A stretch of 35,703 bases of DNA from CAUUCX01 sp041844835 (lineage in GTDB: Bacteria > Bacillota > Clostridia > Peptostreptococcales > Anaerovoracaceae), in NCBI GenBank assembly GCA_041844835.1, contig JBGZBU010000009.1, forward strand, positions 1 to 35,703. Reading direction: 5' to 3'. The notes below the pieces were generated by a model. The model was given only the letters and a program-made list of their open reading frames with translations, was not told the origin of the DNA and ran no database searches. A program made the position numbers and the translations under genes. Shown piece by piece: positions 24,425 to 32,944 of this stretch (positions are counted from its first letter, which is position 1; each line of letters starts with the position of its first letter).

Positions 24425-25384
24425 ATGGTGAATGTTACCGGTGTAAAATTTAAAGATACCGGAAAAATATATTATTTTGATCCCGGCGATTTTGAGCTTG
24501 AGGCGGGGATGAATGTGATCGTGGATACATCGCGGGGAATTGAATACGGTAAGGTTGTCAGCGGCAATACATTGGTCTCGGAGAGCAACATAGTGCAGCC
24601 GCTGCGCAAGGTCATCAGAATCGCTACGCCTAAAGACGACAGTCACGTTCAGGCTCTTCTTGATAAGCGCGAGGATGCTTTGCAAAAATGCGCCGAGCAG
24701 GTGGCGGAGCTGGGGCTCGACATGAAACTGACGGGAGTGGAATTTGCCTTTGACAACACCAAAGTGACGTTTTTTTTCACATCCGACGGGCGCGTGGATT
24801 TCAGAAAGCTCGTAAAAACACTGGCATCGGTATTTAAAATGAGGATAGAACTGCGCCAGATAGGTGTCCGTGATGAGGCGAGGATGCTCGGCGGAATCGG
24901 CCCGTGCGGCAGATGTCTTTGCTGCAATTCATGGATGAACGAATTCAGTCCCGTATCAATAAAAATGGCAAAAGTGCAGAATCTTACGCTGAATCCTACG
25001 AGTATTTCGGGTGTGTGCGGACGATTGATGTGCTGTTTGAATTATGAGAACGAAACATATATAGATCTGCGCAAAGGGATGCCGAATGTGGGCGCAAAGG
25101 TGCGTACGGCGGACGGTGTCGGCGTAGTGACGCAAGTTGATATATTCAGAGAAAAAGTGAGGGTGAGATTGCTTGTCGACTCCGCGAAACCGGCGGATGA
25201 GGAAAATCTTGTGAGCGAAGAGAGTACATACGGCAAGTCGGAGATCAGGATTCTCGGACGGGGCAAGACAAACGGCAAGAAATGTCAGTGCTCGAAGTGC
25301 TCGATGCATGACGCTGCGGATGATGTGGATGATGATGTGGATCCGGCACTCATGGAAACGTTTAAAGAGCTGCTTGAGGAGTAG
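24425..25384 (+). CDS. ricT: PSP1-domain protein RicT/YaaT-like
   Basis: A 319-residue protein of the PSP1 C-terminal family. Cys-rich signatures are GGIGPCGRCLCCNSW and SGVCGRLMCCLNYE, with an additional CQCSKCSMH near the end. In Bacillus, YaaT (RicT) works with YmcA and YlbF as an iron-sulfur complex that alters RNase Y activity, and hence sporulation and biofilm timing; those partners are not in this window. The ATG at 24425 follows GGAGG. The place after holB matches Firmicutes. The acidic tail DVDDDVDPALM is unremarkable. Confidence 0.88.
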   Translation: MVNVTGVKFKDTGKIYYFDPGDFELEAGMNVIVDTSRGIEYGKVVSGNTLVSESNIVQPLRKVIRIATPKDDSHVQALLDKREDALQKCAEQVAELGLDMKLTGVEFAFDNTKVTFFFTSDGRVDFRKLVKTLASVFKMRIELRQIGVRDEARMLGGIGPCGRCLCCNSWMNEFSPVSIKMAKVQNLTLNPTSISGVCGRLMCCLNYENETYIDLRKGMPNVGAKVRTADGVGVVTQVDIFREKVRVRLLVDSAKPADEENLVSEESTYGKSEIRILGRGKTNGKKCQCSKCSMHDAADDVDDDVDPALMETFKELLEE

Positions 25385-25450
25385 GATGCGTCAGGGGGCA
25401 ATTATTTGTAATTGCATAGCGCAATTGATTAGCCGAGGGAGGAAATTTTT

Positions 25451-25768
25451 ATGAACACGATGATTTCTATATCCGATATGATTTTGATCTTATGCGGTGT
25501 GAGCGGATTTATCCTGCTGGTATTTTTGATAATTATGGTCGCGAGTGCGATCTCGTCGCTTAAAAAAATGAACAGGATTTTGGATGATTCAAAGGTTGTG
25601 AGCGAGATAATCGCAAGGCGTGCCGAGGATGCGGACAATCTGATCAATTCGGTCGGCAGGGGAGCCGGCGAGATGTATGCCGTGCTGAAAGATAAGGAAC
25701 GCGGATTTTTCAGGAAACTCATGACGCTGCCGTTTCTTATAAAGAGCATTGTCAAGGCTTTGCGCTGA
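25451..25768 (+). CDS. Small single-span membrane protein, DUF948-like
   Basis: A 105-residue protein with one N-terminal helix (about 9-34), an amphipathic, coiled-coil-like stretch (SSLKKMNRILDDSKVVSEII, RRAEDADNLINS) and a basic tail. The layout resembles DUF948 or general-stress membrane proteins, but similarity is too weak for a firm call. The ATG at 25451 follows GGGAGGAAA. It lies inside the tmk-murA block, likely co-transcribed. Function unknown. A repeat array follows its stop. Confidence 0.6.
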   Translation: MNTMISISDMILILCGVSGFILLVFLIIMVASAISSLKKMNRILDDSKVVSEIIARRAEDADNLINSVGRGAGEMYAVLKDKERGFFRKLMTLPFLIKSIVKALR

Positions 25769-25770
25769 TG

Positions 25771-25814
25771 TTGCTCCGGAGTTGCGCCGGCACTGCACCG
25801 GCATTGCTCCGGAC
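25771..25814 (+). repeat. 11-12-bp repeat array after the DUF948-like gene
   Basis: Four units, TTGCTCCGGAG, TTGCGCCGGCAC, TGCACCGGCA and TTGCTCCGGAC, follow the stop codon. The gene's own end (TTTGCGCTGATG) resembles the unit. No gene lies in the remaining spacer to 25992. Confidence 0.75.
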
Positions 25815-25992
25815 GGTGTTCAGAAATTGCGGCAGCATTGCATTTGCATTGATTTGCGCTTTTTTGTGATGATAATTGCGCCGGCGTTTTGCCGCTTCGA
25901 TTTGATTGTATGATATGCGGTGTTAACCGATGAGAATATTTAATTAAAGGATCGCATGTTTTGATATGCGTCCGATGAAAGGAGATAAGGAT

Positions 25993-26235
25993 ATGAAAGC
26001 AGTGGGAATAGTGAGAAAGGTCGATGAGCTGGGCAGGATAGTTTTGCCCATCGAACTGCGGCGGGTACTCGGCATCGAGATCAAGGACGCTCTTGAGATC
26101 TTTGTGGATGAAGACTACATAATGTTGAAAAAATACGAGCCGGCATGTGTGTTTTGCGGAAATGCAAAAAATGTGACCACTCTTCAGAATAAAAACATAT
26201 GCGAAGATTGCTTAAACGAGCTCAAAAAGTTGTAG
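25993..26235 (+). CDS. AbrB/SpoVT-like transition regulator with C-terminal Cys pairs
   Basis: An 80-residue DNA-binding protein. The AbrB-type swapped-hairpin domain is MKAVGIVRKVDELGRIVLPIELRR (here in two parts: MKAVGIVRKVDEL and GRIVLPIELRR), followed by a C-terminal pair of CxxC motifs (CVFCGNAK and CEDCLNEL, about 16 residues apart) that could bind zinc. The ATG at 25993 follows GGAGATAAGGA; the upstream ATG at 25966 lacks a site. Such regulators control stationary-phase genes in Clostridia. Its own targets are unknown; the single-gene placement before murA is common. Confidence 0.88.
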   Translation: MKAVGIVRKVDELGRIVLPIELRRVLGIEIKDALEIFVDEDYIMLKKYEPACVFCGNAKNVTTLQNKNICEDCLNELKKL

Positions 26236-26247
26236 GCGGGCGGATCT

Positions 26248-26290
26248 GATCTGACTTGACTTGATTTTGATCTGACCTTGATCTGATGAT
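26248..26290 (+). repeat. GATCTGA-type microrepeats before murA
   Basis: Short units alternate after the abrB stop: GATCTGATCTGA, CTTGACTTGA, TTTTGATCTGACC, TTGATCTGATGA. No promoter is evident within them. Confidence 0.7.
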
Positions 26291-26337
26291 TTGTAGCTGT
26301 TTGATAGATATCTTTAGTATGCGGTTTGGAGGATTTA

Positions 26338-27609
26338 ATGGGAACATTTGTTGTTCGCAATGCAGGAGCGCTTAGCGGAACGGTTGAAATAAGCGGAGCA
26401 AAAAACTCGGTGCTGCCGATAATGGCGGCAGCGCTGCTTACGGACGAAGAATGCGAGATTTGCGATGTGCCGATGCTCAGAGATGTGGAGGTAATGATTG
26501 AGACGCTGCAGAGTTTGGGCGCAAAGGTGGAAAAGGATCGTAAAAACGGAATCGTGAAGATAAAAGCCGGTTCCAATCCGATCAGCAGCGCACCCGCCGT
26601 GCTTGCAAAAAAAATGCGTGCGTCCGTGCTGACAATGGGGGCTTTGCTTGCGCGTACGGGCGTGGGCGGCGCGTTTCTGCCGGGTGGATGCGCGATAGGC
26701 ACAAGGCCCATAGATTTGCATCTCAAAGGGTTTAAGGCGCTCGGAGCCGAGGTCAACATGGTGGATGAGCTCGGCGATACATATGTGGAGGCTCGTTCCG
26801 TGGGGCTTTCGGGAACCGAGATCTATCTCGATTTTCCAAGCGTGGGCGCGACAGAGAATATAATTATGGCGGCGGCTTTGGCAAAGGGACTGACCGTTAT
26901 TGAGAATGTGGCACAGGAGCCTGAGATTGTAGATCTTGCAAATTTTCTCAACAAAATGGGCGCTAAAATCAAGGGCGCCGGCACGGATGTAATAAAAATT
27001 GAGGGTGTGGAACGTCTGCACGGCTGCAAGTATTCGATAATTCCCGACAGGATTGAAATGGGTACGTTTATGGTGGCGGCGGCGATCACGAGAGGCGATA
27101 TATTTATAAAAAACGGAATTTCCGATTATGTAAGACCCGTGATAGCGAAGCTCAGAGAGTGCGGAGTGGTAATATCAGATGATGACGAAGGAATGAGAGT
27201 GAGAGGCGATTTGAATCCGATCATTTCAACCAGCATCAAGACCCTGCCGTATCCGGGATTTCCTACCGATATGCAGGCACAGTTTATGTCTCTTTTGACA
27301 ACGGCGCACGGGTCGTCCGTGGTAATCGAGACGGTGTTTGAAAACAGATTTATGCATGTGCGCGAACTCAATAAATTGGGCGCAAGCATTACGACAAAGG
27401 GGAAAACCGCGCTTGTTCAGGGACAGCGGGAGCTCAAGGGGCGAAAAGTGGCGGCGACGGATCTCCGTGCGGGAGCCGCGCTCGTGCTGGCGGGACTGGT
27501 TGCGAGCGGCACCACAACGATTTCCGAAATATATCACATAGAGCGGGGATACGAAAAATTCCTGGAAAAATTCAGAGGTCTGGGAGCCGACATCGGCAAA
27601 GAGGAATAA
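26338..27609 (+). CDS. murA: UDP-N-acetylglucosamine 1-carboxyvinyltransferase
   Basis: A 423-residue cytoplasmic enzyme starting peptidoglycan synthesis by adding enolpyruvate from PEP to UDP-GlcNAc. The substrate Lys22-Asn23 is in SGAKNSVLP, and the PEP-reactive Cys118 is in PGGCAIGTRPIDLH, so the enzyme should be fosfomycin-sensitive by this residue. Two domains of typical length. The ATG at 26338 follows GGAGG; the TTG at 26326 covers that site. The stop region GAGGAATAAT is repeated at once as GAGGAGTAAT, which also supplies the ribosome site of fbp. Confidence 0.94.
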   Translation: MGTFVVRNAGALSGTVEISGAKNSVLPIMAAALLTDEECEICDVPMLRDVEVMIETLQSLGAKVEKDRKNGIVKIKAGSNPISSAPAVLAKKMRASVLTMGALLARTGVGGAFLPGGCAIGTRPIDLHLKGFKALGAEVNMVDELGDTYVEARSVGLSGTEIYLDFPSVGATENIIMAAALAKGLTVIENVAQEPEIVDLANFLNKMGAKIKGAGTDVIKIEGVERLHGCKYSIIPDRIEMGTFMVAAAITRGDIFIKNGISDYVRPVIAKLRECGVVISDDDEGMRVRGDLNPIISTSIKTLPYPGFPTDMQAQFMSLLTTAHGSSVVIETVFENRFMHVRELNKLGASITTKGKTALVQGQRELKGRKVAATDLRAGAALVLAGLVASGTTTISEIYHIERGYEKFLEKFRGLGADIGKEE

Positions 27610-27620
27610 TGAGGAGTAAT
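27601..27620 (+). repeat. Tandem duplication at the murA stop
   Basis: GAGGAATAAT (27601-27610, with the murA stop) is followed directly by GAGGAGTAAT (27611-27620), one mismatch. The second copy contributes the fbp ribosome site. Confidence 0.85.
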
Positions 27621-27624
27621 AAAA

Positions 27625-29619
27625 ATGTACAGTGAGCAATATCTGAAACTGCTTGCGGTGAAATATCCGAATGAAAAGGCGGCGACCGAGGAGATAATCA
27701 ATCTCAGCGCGATCCTCAGTCTCCCTAAAGGGACGGAATACTATCTGAGCGATCTGCACGGAGAGCATGAGGCTTTCTGTCACATGGTCACCAGCGCCTC
27801 GGGGGTAATAAGGATGAAGATTGATGAGAATCTGGGCGATATACTCACTTCCCGCCAACGGGATATACTGGCATCCCTTATATACAATCCCCATGCAGAG
27901 CTCGAACGCCGCAAATCGGCGGAATCCGATTACGAGCAATGGTGCAGAGAGACCATTTTGCATCTCGTTGTGATATGCAGAGCCGTATCGACGAAGTATA
28001 CGAGATCAAAAGTACGGCGGAGACTGCCAAAATATTCGGATTATATCATTGATGAGCTTTTGCATGCGGATGATGAAGCGAACAGAGCGTATTATTACAC
28101 CGAAATAATCAACTCAATCGTGCGCTGCGGCAAGGTCGACGAATTCATCGTGGATTTTGCGGCTACCATTTCGCGGCTCGCGGTGGATACGCTGCACATA
28201 ATCGGAGACATCTGGGACAGAGGCGCTCATCCTGATAAAATCATGGATTTTCTGATGGATTTTCACGATGTGGACTTTCAGTGGGGTAATCACGACATCG
28301 TTTGGATAGGGGCGGCTTCCGGCAATTGGGCGTGTATCGCAAATGTCATCAGGATGAATGTGTCGTATAATAATTTTGACATGCTCGAGGTGGGATACGG
28401 CATAAATTTAAGACCGCTTGCGTCATTCGCCGCTGAAGTTTATGCCGATGATCCGTGCACGTATTTTATGCCGCACATACTTGAAAACAATGTAATGGAT
28501 CCCGTCGAGGATACGCTTGCGGCGAAAATGAACAAGGCGATATCCATAATACAGTTTAAAATAGAAGGACAAAAAATAGCGGCAAATCCGGATTACTCTC
28601 TCGAGCACAGGATGCTGCTTGATAAAATTGACTTGAAAAAAGGTACTGTTGCAGTCGAGGGCAAAGAATATGAACTGCGCGACACGAATTTCCCTACCGT
28701 GGATCCTGCTGATCCGTACGCGCTTACGGAGGGAGAACTCAGCCTTATAAAATCGCTGGAAGCTTCATTTGTGAACAGCGAAAAACTGCAAAGACACATC
28801 GGATTTATAATAAAAAACGGCGGCATGTACAGGGTGCAGAATCGCATACTCATGTATCACGGGTGCATCCCGATGGACGAGAACGGCGACTTCATAAATT
28901 GTCCGATAGAAAATTGCAATCTCGGCGGCAGAGAACTCATGGAGTATTTTGACAAGCGCATCAGAGACGAGTATTGCAAGGCGCGCACGAACAGAAACGC
29001 CGCCGAATCCGGCGCGCACAGCGGCTCGGATATCGCGTGGTATCTGTGGCTGGGCAAATATTCGCCGCTGTTCGGAAAAGATCGGATGACGACATTTGAG
29101 CGTTTCTTCATCGCGGACAAGCGCGCGCATAAGGAAAATGCGGGAACATATTATAAACTGATAGATGATAAAAAGATTTGCGAAAAAATTCTTGAGAATT
29201 TCGGGCTGGATCCGAGCAATTCCAAGATATTAAACGGGCATGTCCCGGTAAAATTCAAGGATGGAGAGAGTCCCGCCAAGGGAGGCGGGCTGCTGTTCGT
29301 GATAGACGGCGGGATGTCGAAATCATATCAGAAAAAGACGGGAATCGCCGGATATACTTTTATATTTAATTCACGCTTTATGGCATTGTCCGAGCACAAG
29401 CCGTACAGCCCTATGCGGGCGGACGGAAGTCAGGAATTTTTCACTCCGACCATAAAAACGGTGGAGATGTTAAACGGCAGAATGCTGATTAAAGATACCG
29501 ATAAGGGGCGGGAACTCATCAAAAAAATCGAGGATCTGGAAGCGCTCGCGGCGGCATACAGAAGCGGTGCGCTGGAAGAGGTGTACGAGGCGAAATGCGC
29601 CTGCCGTGATGAGTACTGA
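27625..29619 (+). CDS. fbp: Class III fructose-1,6-bisphosphatase
   Basis: A 664-residue Firmicutes-type FBPase of the metallophosphatase fold, hydrolysing fructose-1,6-bisphosphate in gluconeogenesis. Metal-ligand motifs are SDLHGEHEAF (42-51), GDIWDRG (194-200) and GNHD (221-224); later blocks such as NGHVPVKFKDGESPAKGGG and DGGMSKSYQKKTGIAGYT contain the remaining histidine and glycine motifs. Full length for the class (about 640-670). The ATG at 27625 follows GAGGAG. It is convergent with rqcH; no hairpin terminator lies in the 73-base gap. Confidence 0.93.
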   Translation: MYSEQYLKLLAVKYPNEKAATEEIINLSAILSLPKGTEYYLSDLHGEHEAFCHMVTSASGVIRMKIDENLGDILTSRQRDILASLIYNPHAELERRKSAESDYEQWCRETILHLVVICRAVSTKYTRSKVRRRLPKYSDYIIDELLHADDEANRAYYYTEIINSIVRCGKVDEFIVDFAATISRLAVDTLHIIGDIWDRGAHPDKIMDFLMDFHDVDFQWGNHDIVWIGAASGNWACIANVIRMNVSYNNFDMLEVGYGINLRPLASFAAEVYADDPCTYFMPHILENNVMDPVEDTLAAKMNKAISIIQFKIEGQKIAANPDYSLEHRMLLDKIDLKKGTVAVEGKEYELRDTNFPTVDPADPYALTEGELSLIKSLEASFVNSEKLQRHIGFIIKNGGMYRVQNRILMYHGCIPMDENGDFINCPIENCNLGGRELMEYFDKRIRDEYCKARTNRNAAESGAHSGSDIAWYLWLGKYSPLFGKDRMTTFERFFIADKRAHKENAGTYYKLIDDKKICEKILENFGLDPSNSKILNGHVPVKFKDGESPAKGGGLLFVIDGGMSKSYQKKTGIAGYTFIFNSRFMALSEHKPYSPMRADGSQEFFTPTIKTVEMLNGRMLIKDTDKGRELIKKIEDLEALAAAYRSGALEEVYEAKCACRDEY

Positions 29620-29633
29620 CACCCGCAAATCGC

Positions 29634-29685
29634 AACATGTAACATGCAGTCAAATGCATAATGCGTACGAGTAATGTGTAATGCG
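29634..29685. repeat. Microrepeat spacer between fbp and rqcH
   Basis: AACATGT-AACATGC (period 7) and AATGCG/AATGTGTAATGCG units fill the 73-base convergent gap. No terminator-like stem with a T run is visible. Confidence 0.55.
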
Positions 29686-29692
29686 CGGTGTA

Positions 29693-31438
29693 TCAGTTTT
29701 CACTTTTTTGAGGCGGAAGAGGCTGCGCGTATATGGTTTTATTATTTGTGAATATCACATAGCCCGGCTTTGCTCCGCCGGGTTTTTTTACATATTTCGC
29801 AAGGCAGTAATCCACAGGCACGTTGTCCGAATTCTTCCCCTTGCTGTGATAAGCTGCGATGCCTGCCGCCTGTTTGATTGCTTCGGGATCGATTTCATCC
29901 GGCTTCACCCCGCCGGTGCGCAGTATAAGATGCGAGCCCGGAATGTCTTTCGTGTGCATCCAGATATCCGTTTTGGCGGCAAGTTTGAAAGTCAGATAGT
30001 CATTTTCGATATTGTTTTTGCCGATCAGAATTTCGTATGATCCGCCTGCGCCGTTTGAAATCATGTAACGCAGAGGTTCCGGTTTCACATTTTTCTTATT
30101 CTTCCTTGCAGCTTTATGCTGACGCTTTAAATAATTTTGTTCGGTCAGTTCATCCCGTATGGCGTCAATTGTCGTAAGATCCCTTGCCTCTTCTATGAAA
30201 TTCAGCACGGACTCGAGATAATCGATATCGATTTGTGCTTCTTTAAGCTGCAATTGCTTTTCTTTGAGAGCCGTCTTGGATTTTCCGAATTTTTTAAAAT
30301 AGTTTTGCGCATTTTTCGCCGCAGAATATTTCGGTTCGAGCGGAATTCTGATGGAAGCGCCGTCGTAGTAATTAGTCAGCGTAACGCTGTCTTTTCCGCC
30401 CGGCACCGCATGCAGATTCGCAGTCAGTATTTCCCCGTACAGGCGGTACTTTTCCGCATCTTCCGCCTGCTTCAGATCTTCCAGCAAGCGCTGTTTCTTT
30501 AGATACAGTTTCGAGAGTTTTGCCGATATGGCGCGGTGCATGTCGCTTGATTTTTGGCTGACCCTGTTTGAGTCCGCCCTGGCAGCATAATAAGCCTCTA
30601 TAGCCGCGCTTACACATGGATGCTCCACGATTTCGTAATACTTTTCATAATCGTGAAGCGGCAGAACGTGAAAATCTTTTATACTGCCCAGCTCATAGTA
30701 TGTGCGCGGTTTGACGCCGTGTGTATGCAGAGCCGTCCGGATCTTTTCAATTTCGAGGCGGACGGCTTCCGCTCCGTCTTCAAATTCTCTATTATCGGTG
30801 TATTGGGCAAGATATGAGGAAATTCCGGGGGAAATCCCCTGTATCCCCGTCATGATCGCCTTGGCGGGATCGTGATGCGCTTTTAAGATTCTTCTAAGAT
30901 CGCTTTCGGTAAGCGCGAACAGGTCGATTTTTTCCTGCATGGGCGGATATTGATATTTGATCCCCGGGTACAGCTGCCTCAGCCGGCTCACATTTGCCGA
31001 TATGCGCTTGATGCACTCAAGTATCTGCCCCGATTCCGTATCGATCAGTATTATGTTGCTGTGTTTGCCCATTATCTCCGTTATCAGCTTTTTCTCGCTG
31101 ATAACACCGATTTCATTTGCGGATTCAATACTGATTTCAAGTATGCGCTCCGTGCCCGGCTGTGAGATTTTCGTAATCCTGCCGCCCTGCAAATGTTTTC
31201 GCAGCAGCATGCAGAATGCGGAGGGGCTGTCGGGATTGTCCGGGATTTCACTGATCAGTGACACCCGCGCAAATGAGGGATTTGCGGACATGAGCAATCT
31301 GTGTTTTCCCGCTGCGGAATGAAGATGCAGCAGCAGATCGGCGGGCTCGGGCTGATATATTTTCATCACCTTTGAGCCGATGAGCAATGAATTTAATTCC
31401 GTTGTCAGCGCCGCCATTACCAGTCCGTCAAATGCCAT
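29693..31438 (-). CDS. rqcH: Ribosome quality control protein RqcH (NFACT family)
   Basis: A 581-residue NFACT protein (older name fibronectin-binding protein A). In Bacillus, RqcH binds stalled 50S-peptidyl-tRNA and adds C-terminal alanine tails with RqcP. The N-terminal NFACT-N domain starts MAFDGLVMAALTTEL; a central coiled-coil (about 290-420) and the C-terminal NFACT-R domain follow, with DIWMHTKDIPGSHLIL and YHSKGKNSDNVPVDY. The start at 31438 follows GGAGGG. It is a lone leftward gene. No RqcP is in the window. The gene upstream of it is yicC, across a hairpin-rich spacer. Confidence 0.92.
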   Translation of the reverse strand: MAFDGLVMAALTTELNSLLIGSKVMKIYQPEPADLLLHLHSAAGKHRLLMSANPSFARVSLISEIPDNPDSPSAFCMLLRKHLQGGRITKISQPGTERILEISIESANEIGVISEKKLITEIMGKHSNIILIDTESGQILECIKRISANVSRLRQLYPGIKYQYPPMQEKIDLFALTESDLRRILKAHHDPAKAIMTGIQGISPGISSYLAQYTDNREFEDGAEAVRLEIEKIRTALHTHGVKPRTYYELGSIKDFHVLPLHDYEKYYEIVEHPCVSAAIEAYYAARADSNRVSQKSSDMHRAISAKLSKLYLKKQRLLEDLKQAEDAEKYRLYGEILTANLHAVPGGKDSVTLTNYYDGASIRIPLEPKYSAAKNAQNYFKKFGKSKTALKEKQLQLKEAQIDIDYLESVLNFIEEARDLTTIDAIRDELTEQNYLKRQHKAARKNKKNVKPEPLRYMISNGAGGSYEILIGKNNIENDYLTFKLAAKTDIWMHTKDIPGSHLILRTGGVKPDEIDPEAIKQAAGIAAYHSKGKNSDNVPVDYCLAKYVKKPGGAKPGYVIFTNNKTIYAQPLPPQKSEN

Positions 31439-31872
31439 AATTCCCTCCGGTCTTTATAAAAAATTCGCATTGTGATAAAATTTCACATGTGTAATCAATG
31501 TGCAATCAAACAATCAACATCAAGTAACCAACTGATTTATCATGACTACAGATTCCAGCATGATCAAATAGTTGCTTCATATCGGCAGTGCTTATATGTT
31601 CAACGCCGACGCCGCTCAGCATATAAGTTGAGCACACAAATGAATGCAGCTATTATCTCATGATTTCATCAGAAATCGTGAAATAATCTGCCGTGTGCAT
31701 TTTTGTCGATTTTTGCAATATTCGGCGACAAAATTATCGCACGGCATATAATTATAATAACCGCAAATCAAGTAAATAACTGCGGTTATTATACCATAAA
31801 GGTGTTGCGATTTGCTATAAGTTGCCGTGTGATGTTTATGTTTTGAACATCCGCAGATGCGGGAGGTGTGTA
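31439..31872. other. Gene-free, structured spacer between rqcH and yicC
   Basis: No gene is seen in 434 bases. Near rqcH there is a CACATGTG palindrome and repeated AATCAA-type words. From 31588 to 31793 four different hairpins follow each other with gaps of 1-17 bases. Downstream is the yicC ribosome site GGGAGGTG. A TATAAT at 31753-31758 has no matching -35, so the yicC promoter is unassigned. Confidence 0.65.
31588..31793. ncRNA. Candidate structured element: four back-to-back hairpins
   Basis: Hairpin A: CTTATATG (31591-31598) with CATATAAG (31620-31627). Hairpin B: a 16-pair stem (31652-31667/31672-31687) with one mismatch, one wobble and the tetraloop ATCA. Hairpin C: TGCCGTGTG plus TTTTGTCG (31689-31708) pairing with CGACAAAA plus CGCACGGCA (31726-31746). 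Hairpin D: a perfect 13-bp stem, TATAATAACCGCA (31753-31765) and its complement (31781-31793). None has a T-run. It may be a small RNA, a leader, or a cluster of operators; I know no matching family. Confidence 0.4.
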
Positions 31873-32757
31873 ATGATTAAAAGTATGACAGGATTCGGCA
31901 GGGGCGAAGCGGGCGGCGCTGAGATGAGCGTTGTCGCCGAGATACGAACCGTAAATAACAGATATTTCGATTTGAGTGTGCGCACGCCCAGGGCATATTC
32001 TTTTGCGGAGGAGCATTTGCGCAGTCTGGTGAAGCGGTATGTAGCCCGCGGAAAAACGGAGCTGAATGTCAATATTCAGACGGAAGGCAAGCCGAATACG
32101 GATATAGTCTTTAACGAAGACGTGGCGTGCAAATACAAGGAGGGTTTTGCGAAGATTAAAGATATGCTGGGGATCGATGCGGAGCCCGATCTCGTAGGGT
32201 TTGCGAGAATGCCCGAGGTTTTTGAAATCGTCGGAACGCCGGCGGATGAGGAAAAAACACTTTCGCTTATTTGCGAAGCGGCACGTGCGGCATGTGAACG
32301 ATTGGAGCTGATGCGAGCCGATGAGGGGGCGAAACTGGCGGCGGATATGGAGGAGAGGACAAAGCATATATCGGAGATTGTCGCCGCTATAGCGGCGCGT
32401 TCCGATGAGATTGCGGGATCCCATGCGGGCAGGCTGAGAGAGAGGATTTCGGAACTGATCGGCGGTGCTGCGGAGATACCGGAGGACAGGATTGTGCTGG
32501 AAGCCGCAATTTTCGCGGACAAGAGCAGCATTGAGGAAGAGGTCGTGAGACTTGAAAGTCACATAGCGCAGCTCGGAGAGATTTTGCGCGCAGGAAGCGG
32601 TGCGGTGGGCAAAAAAATGGATTTCATCATACAGGAGATGAATCGTGAGGCGAATACGATAGGTTCAAAGGGAAATGATCTGGAGATAACGAACATGGTG
32701 CTCGAGCTCAAATCTGAAATTGAAAACGTGCGGGAGCAGGTTCAGAATGTTGAATAG
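31873..32757 (+). CDS. yicC: YicC/YloC family endoribonuclease
   Basis: A 294-residue protein of the YicC family, shown in E. coli and Bacillus to be an endoribonuclease. The N-terminal domain starts MIKSMTGFGRGE with RTVNNRYFDLSVRTPR; the C-terminal DUF1732 region carries FIIQEMNREANTIGSKGND. The start at 31873 follows GGGAGGTG; the longer frame from 31822 has no site. In most Firmicutes it precedes remA and gmk; here a new promoter and nfnA follow, so that linkage is lost. Confidence 0.92.
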   Translation: MIKSMTGFGRGEAGGAEMSVVAEIRTVNNRYFDLSVRTPRAYSFAEEHLRSLVKRYVARGKTELNVNIQTEGKPNTDIVFNEDVACKYKEGFAKIKDMLGIDAEPDLVGFARMPEVFEIVGTPADEEKTLSLICEAARAACERLELMRADEGAKLAADMEERTKHISEIVAAIAARSDEIAGSHAGRLRERISELIGGAAEIPEDRIVLEAAIFADKSSIEEEVVRLESHIAQLGEILRAGSGAVGKKMDFIIQEMNREANTIGSKGNDLEITNMVLELKSEIENVREQVQNVE

Positions 32758-32827
32758 TGATGCAACGATGCTTCTTGCCGGAGCCTGCGGCAGACGGGTG
32801 CAGCCTGCAGCGGCTTGGAGGGCGGAA

Positions 32828-32849
32828 TATGTACAAAAAGGCGTACATA
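32828..32849. promoter_or_regulatory. Inverted repeat upstream of the nfnA promoter
   Basis: TATGTAC, eight bases, GTACATA: a perfect 7-bp dyad ending one base before the -35 box. It is placed like an activator or repressor site. The regulator is unknown. Confidence 0.55.
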
Positions 32850-32850
32850 A

Positions 32851-32879
32851 TTGATATTTTTCACACGATTTGATATGAT
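32851..32879 (+). promoter_or_regulatory. Promoter of nfnA-nfnB
   Basis: TTGATA (32851-32856), a 17-base spacer and TATGAT (32874-32879), 65 bases before the nfnA start, which is served by AAAGGGAG. Confidence 0.7.
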
Positions 32880-32944
32880 ACATGGGTATGGTATGACGCG
32901 TTTTATAGATCATATTTTTAATAAAGTGAAAGGGAGATTTTGTT

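Noticed and set aside
24425..25384. RicT Cys clusters as a new metalloenzyme
   Set aside because: The Cys pattern is that of the known PSP1/YaaT family.
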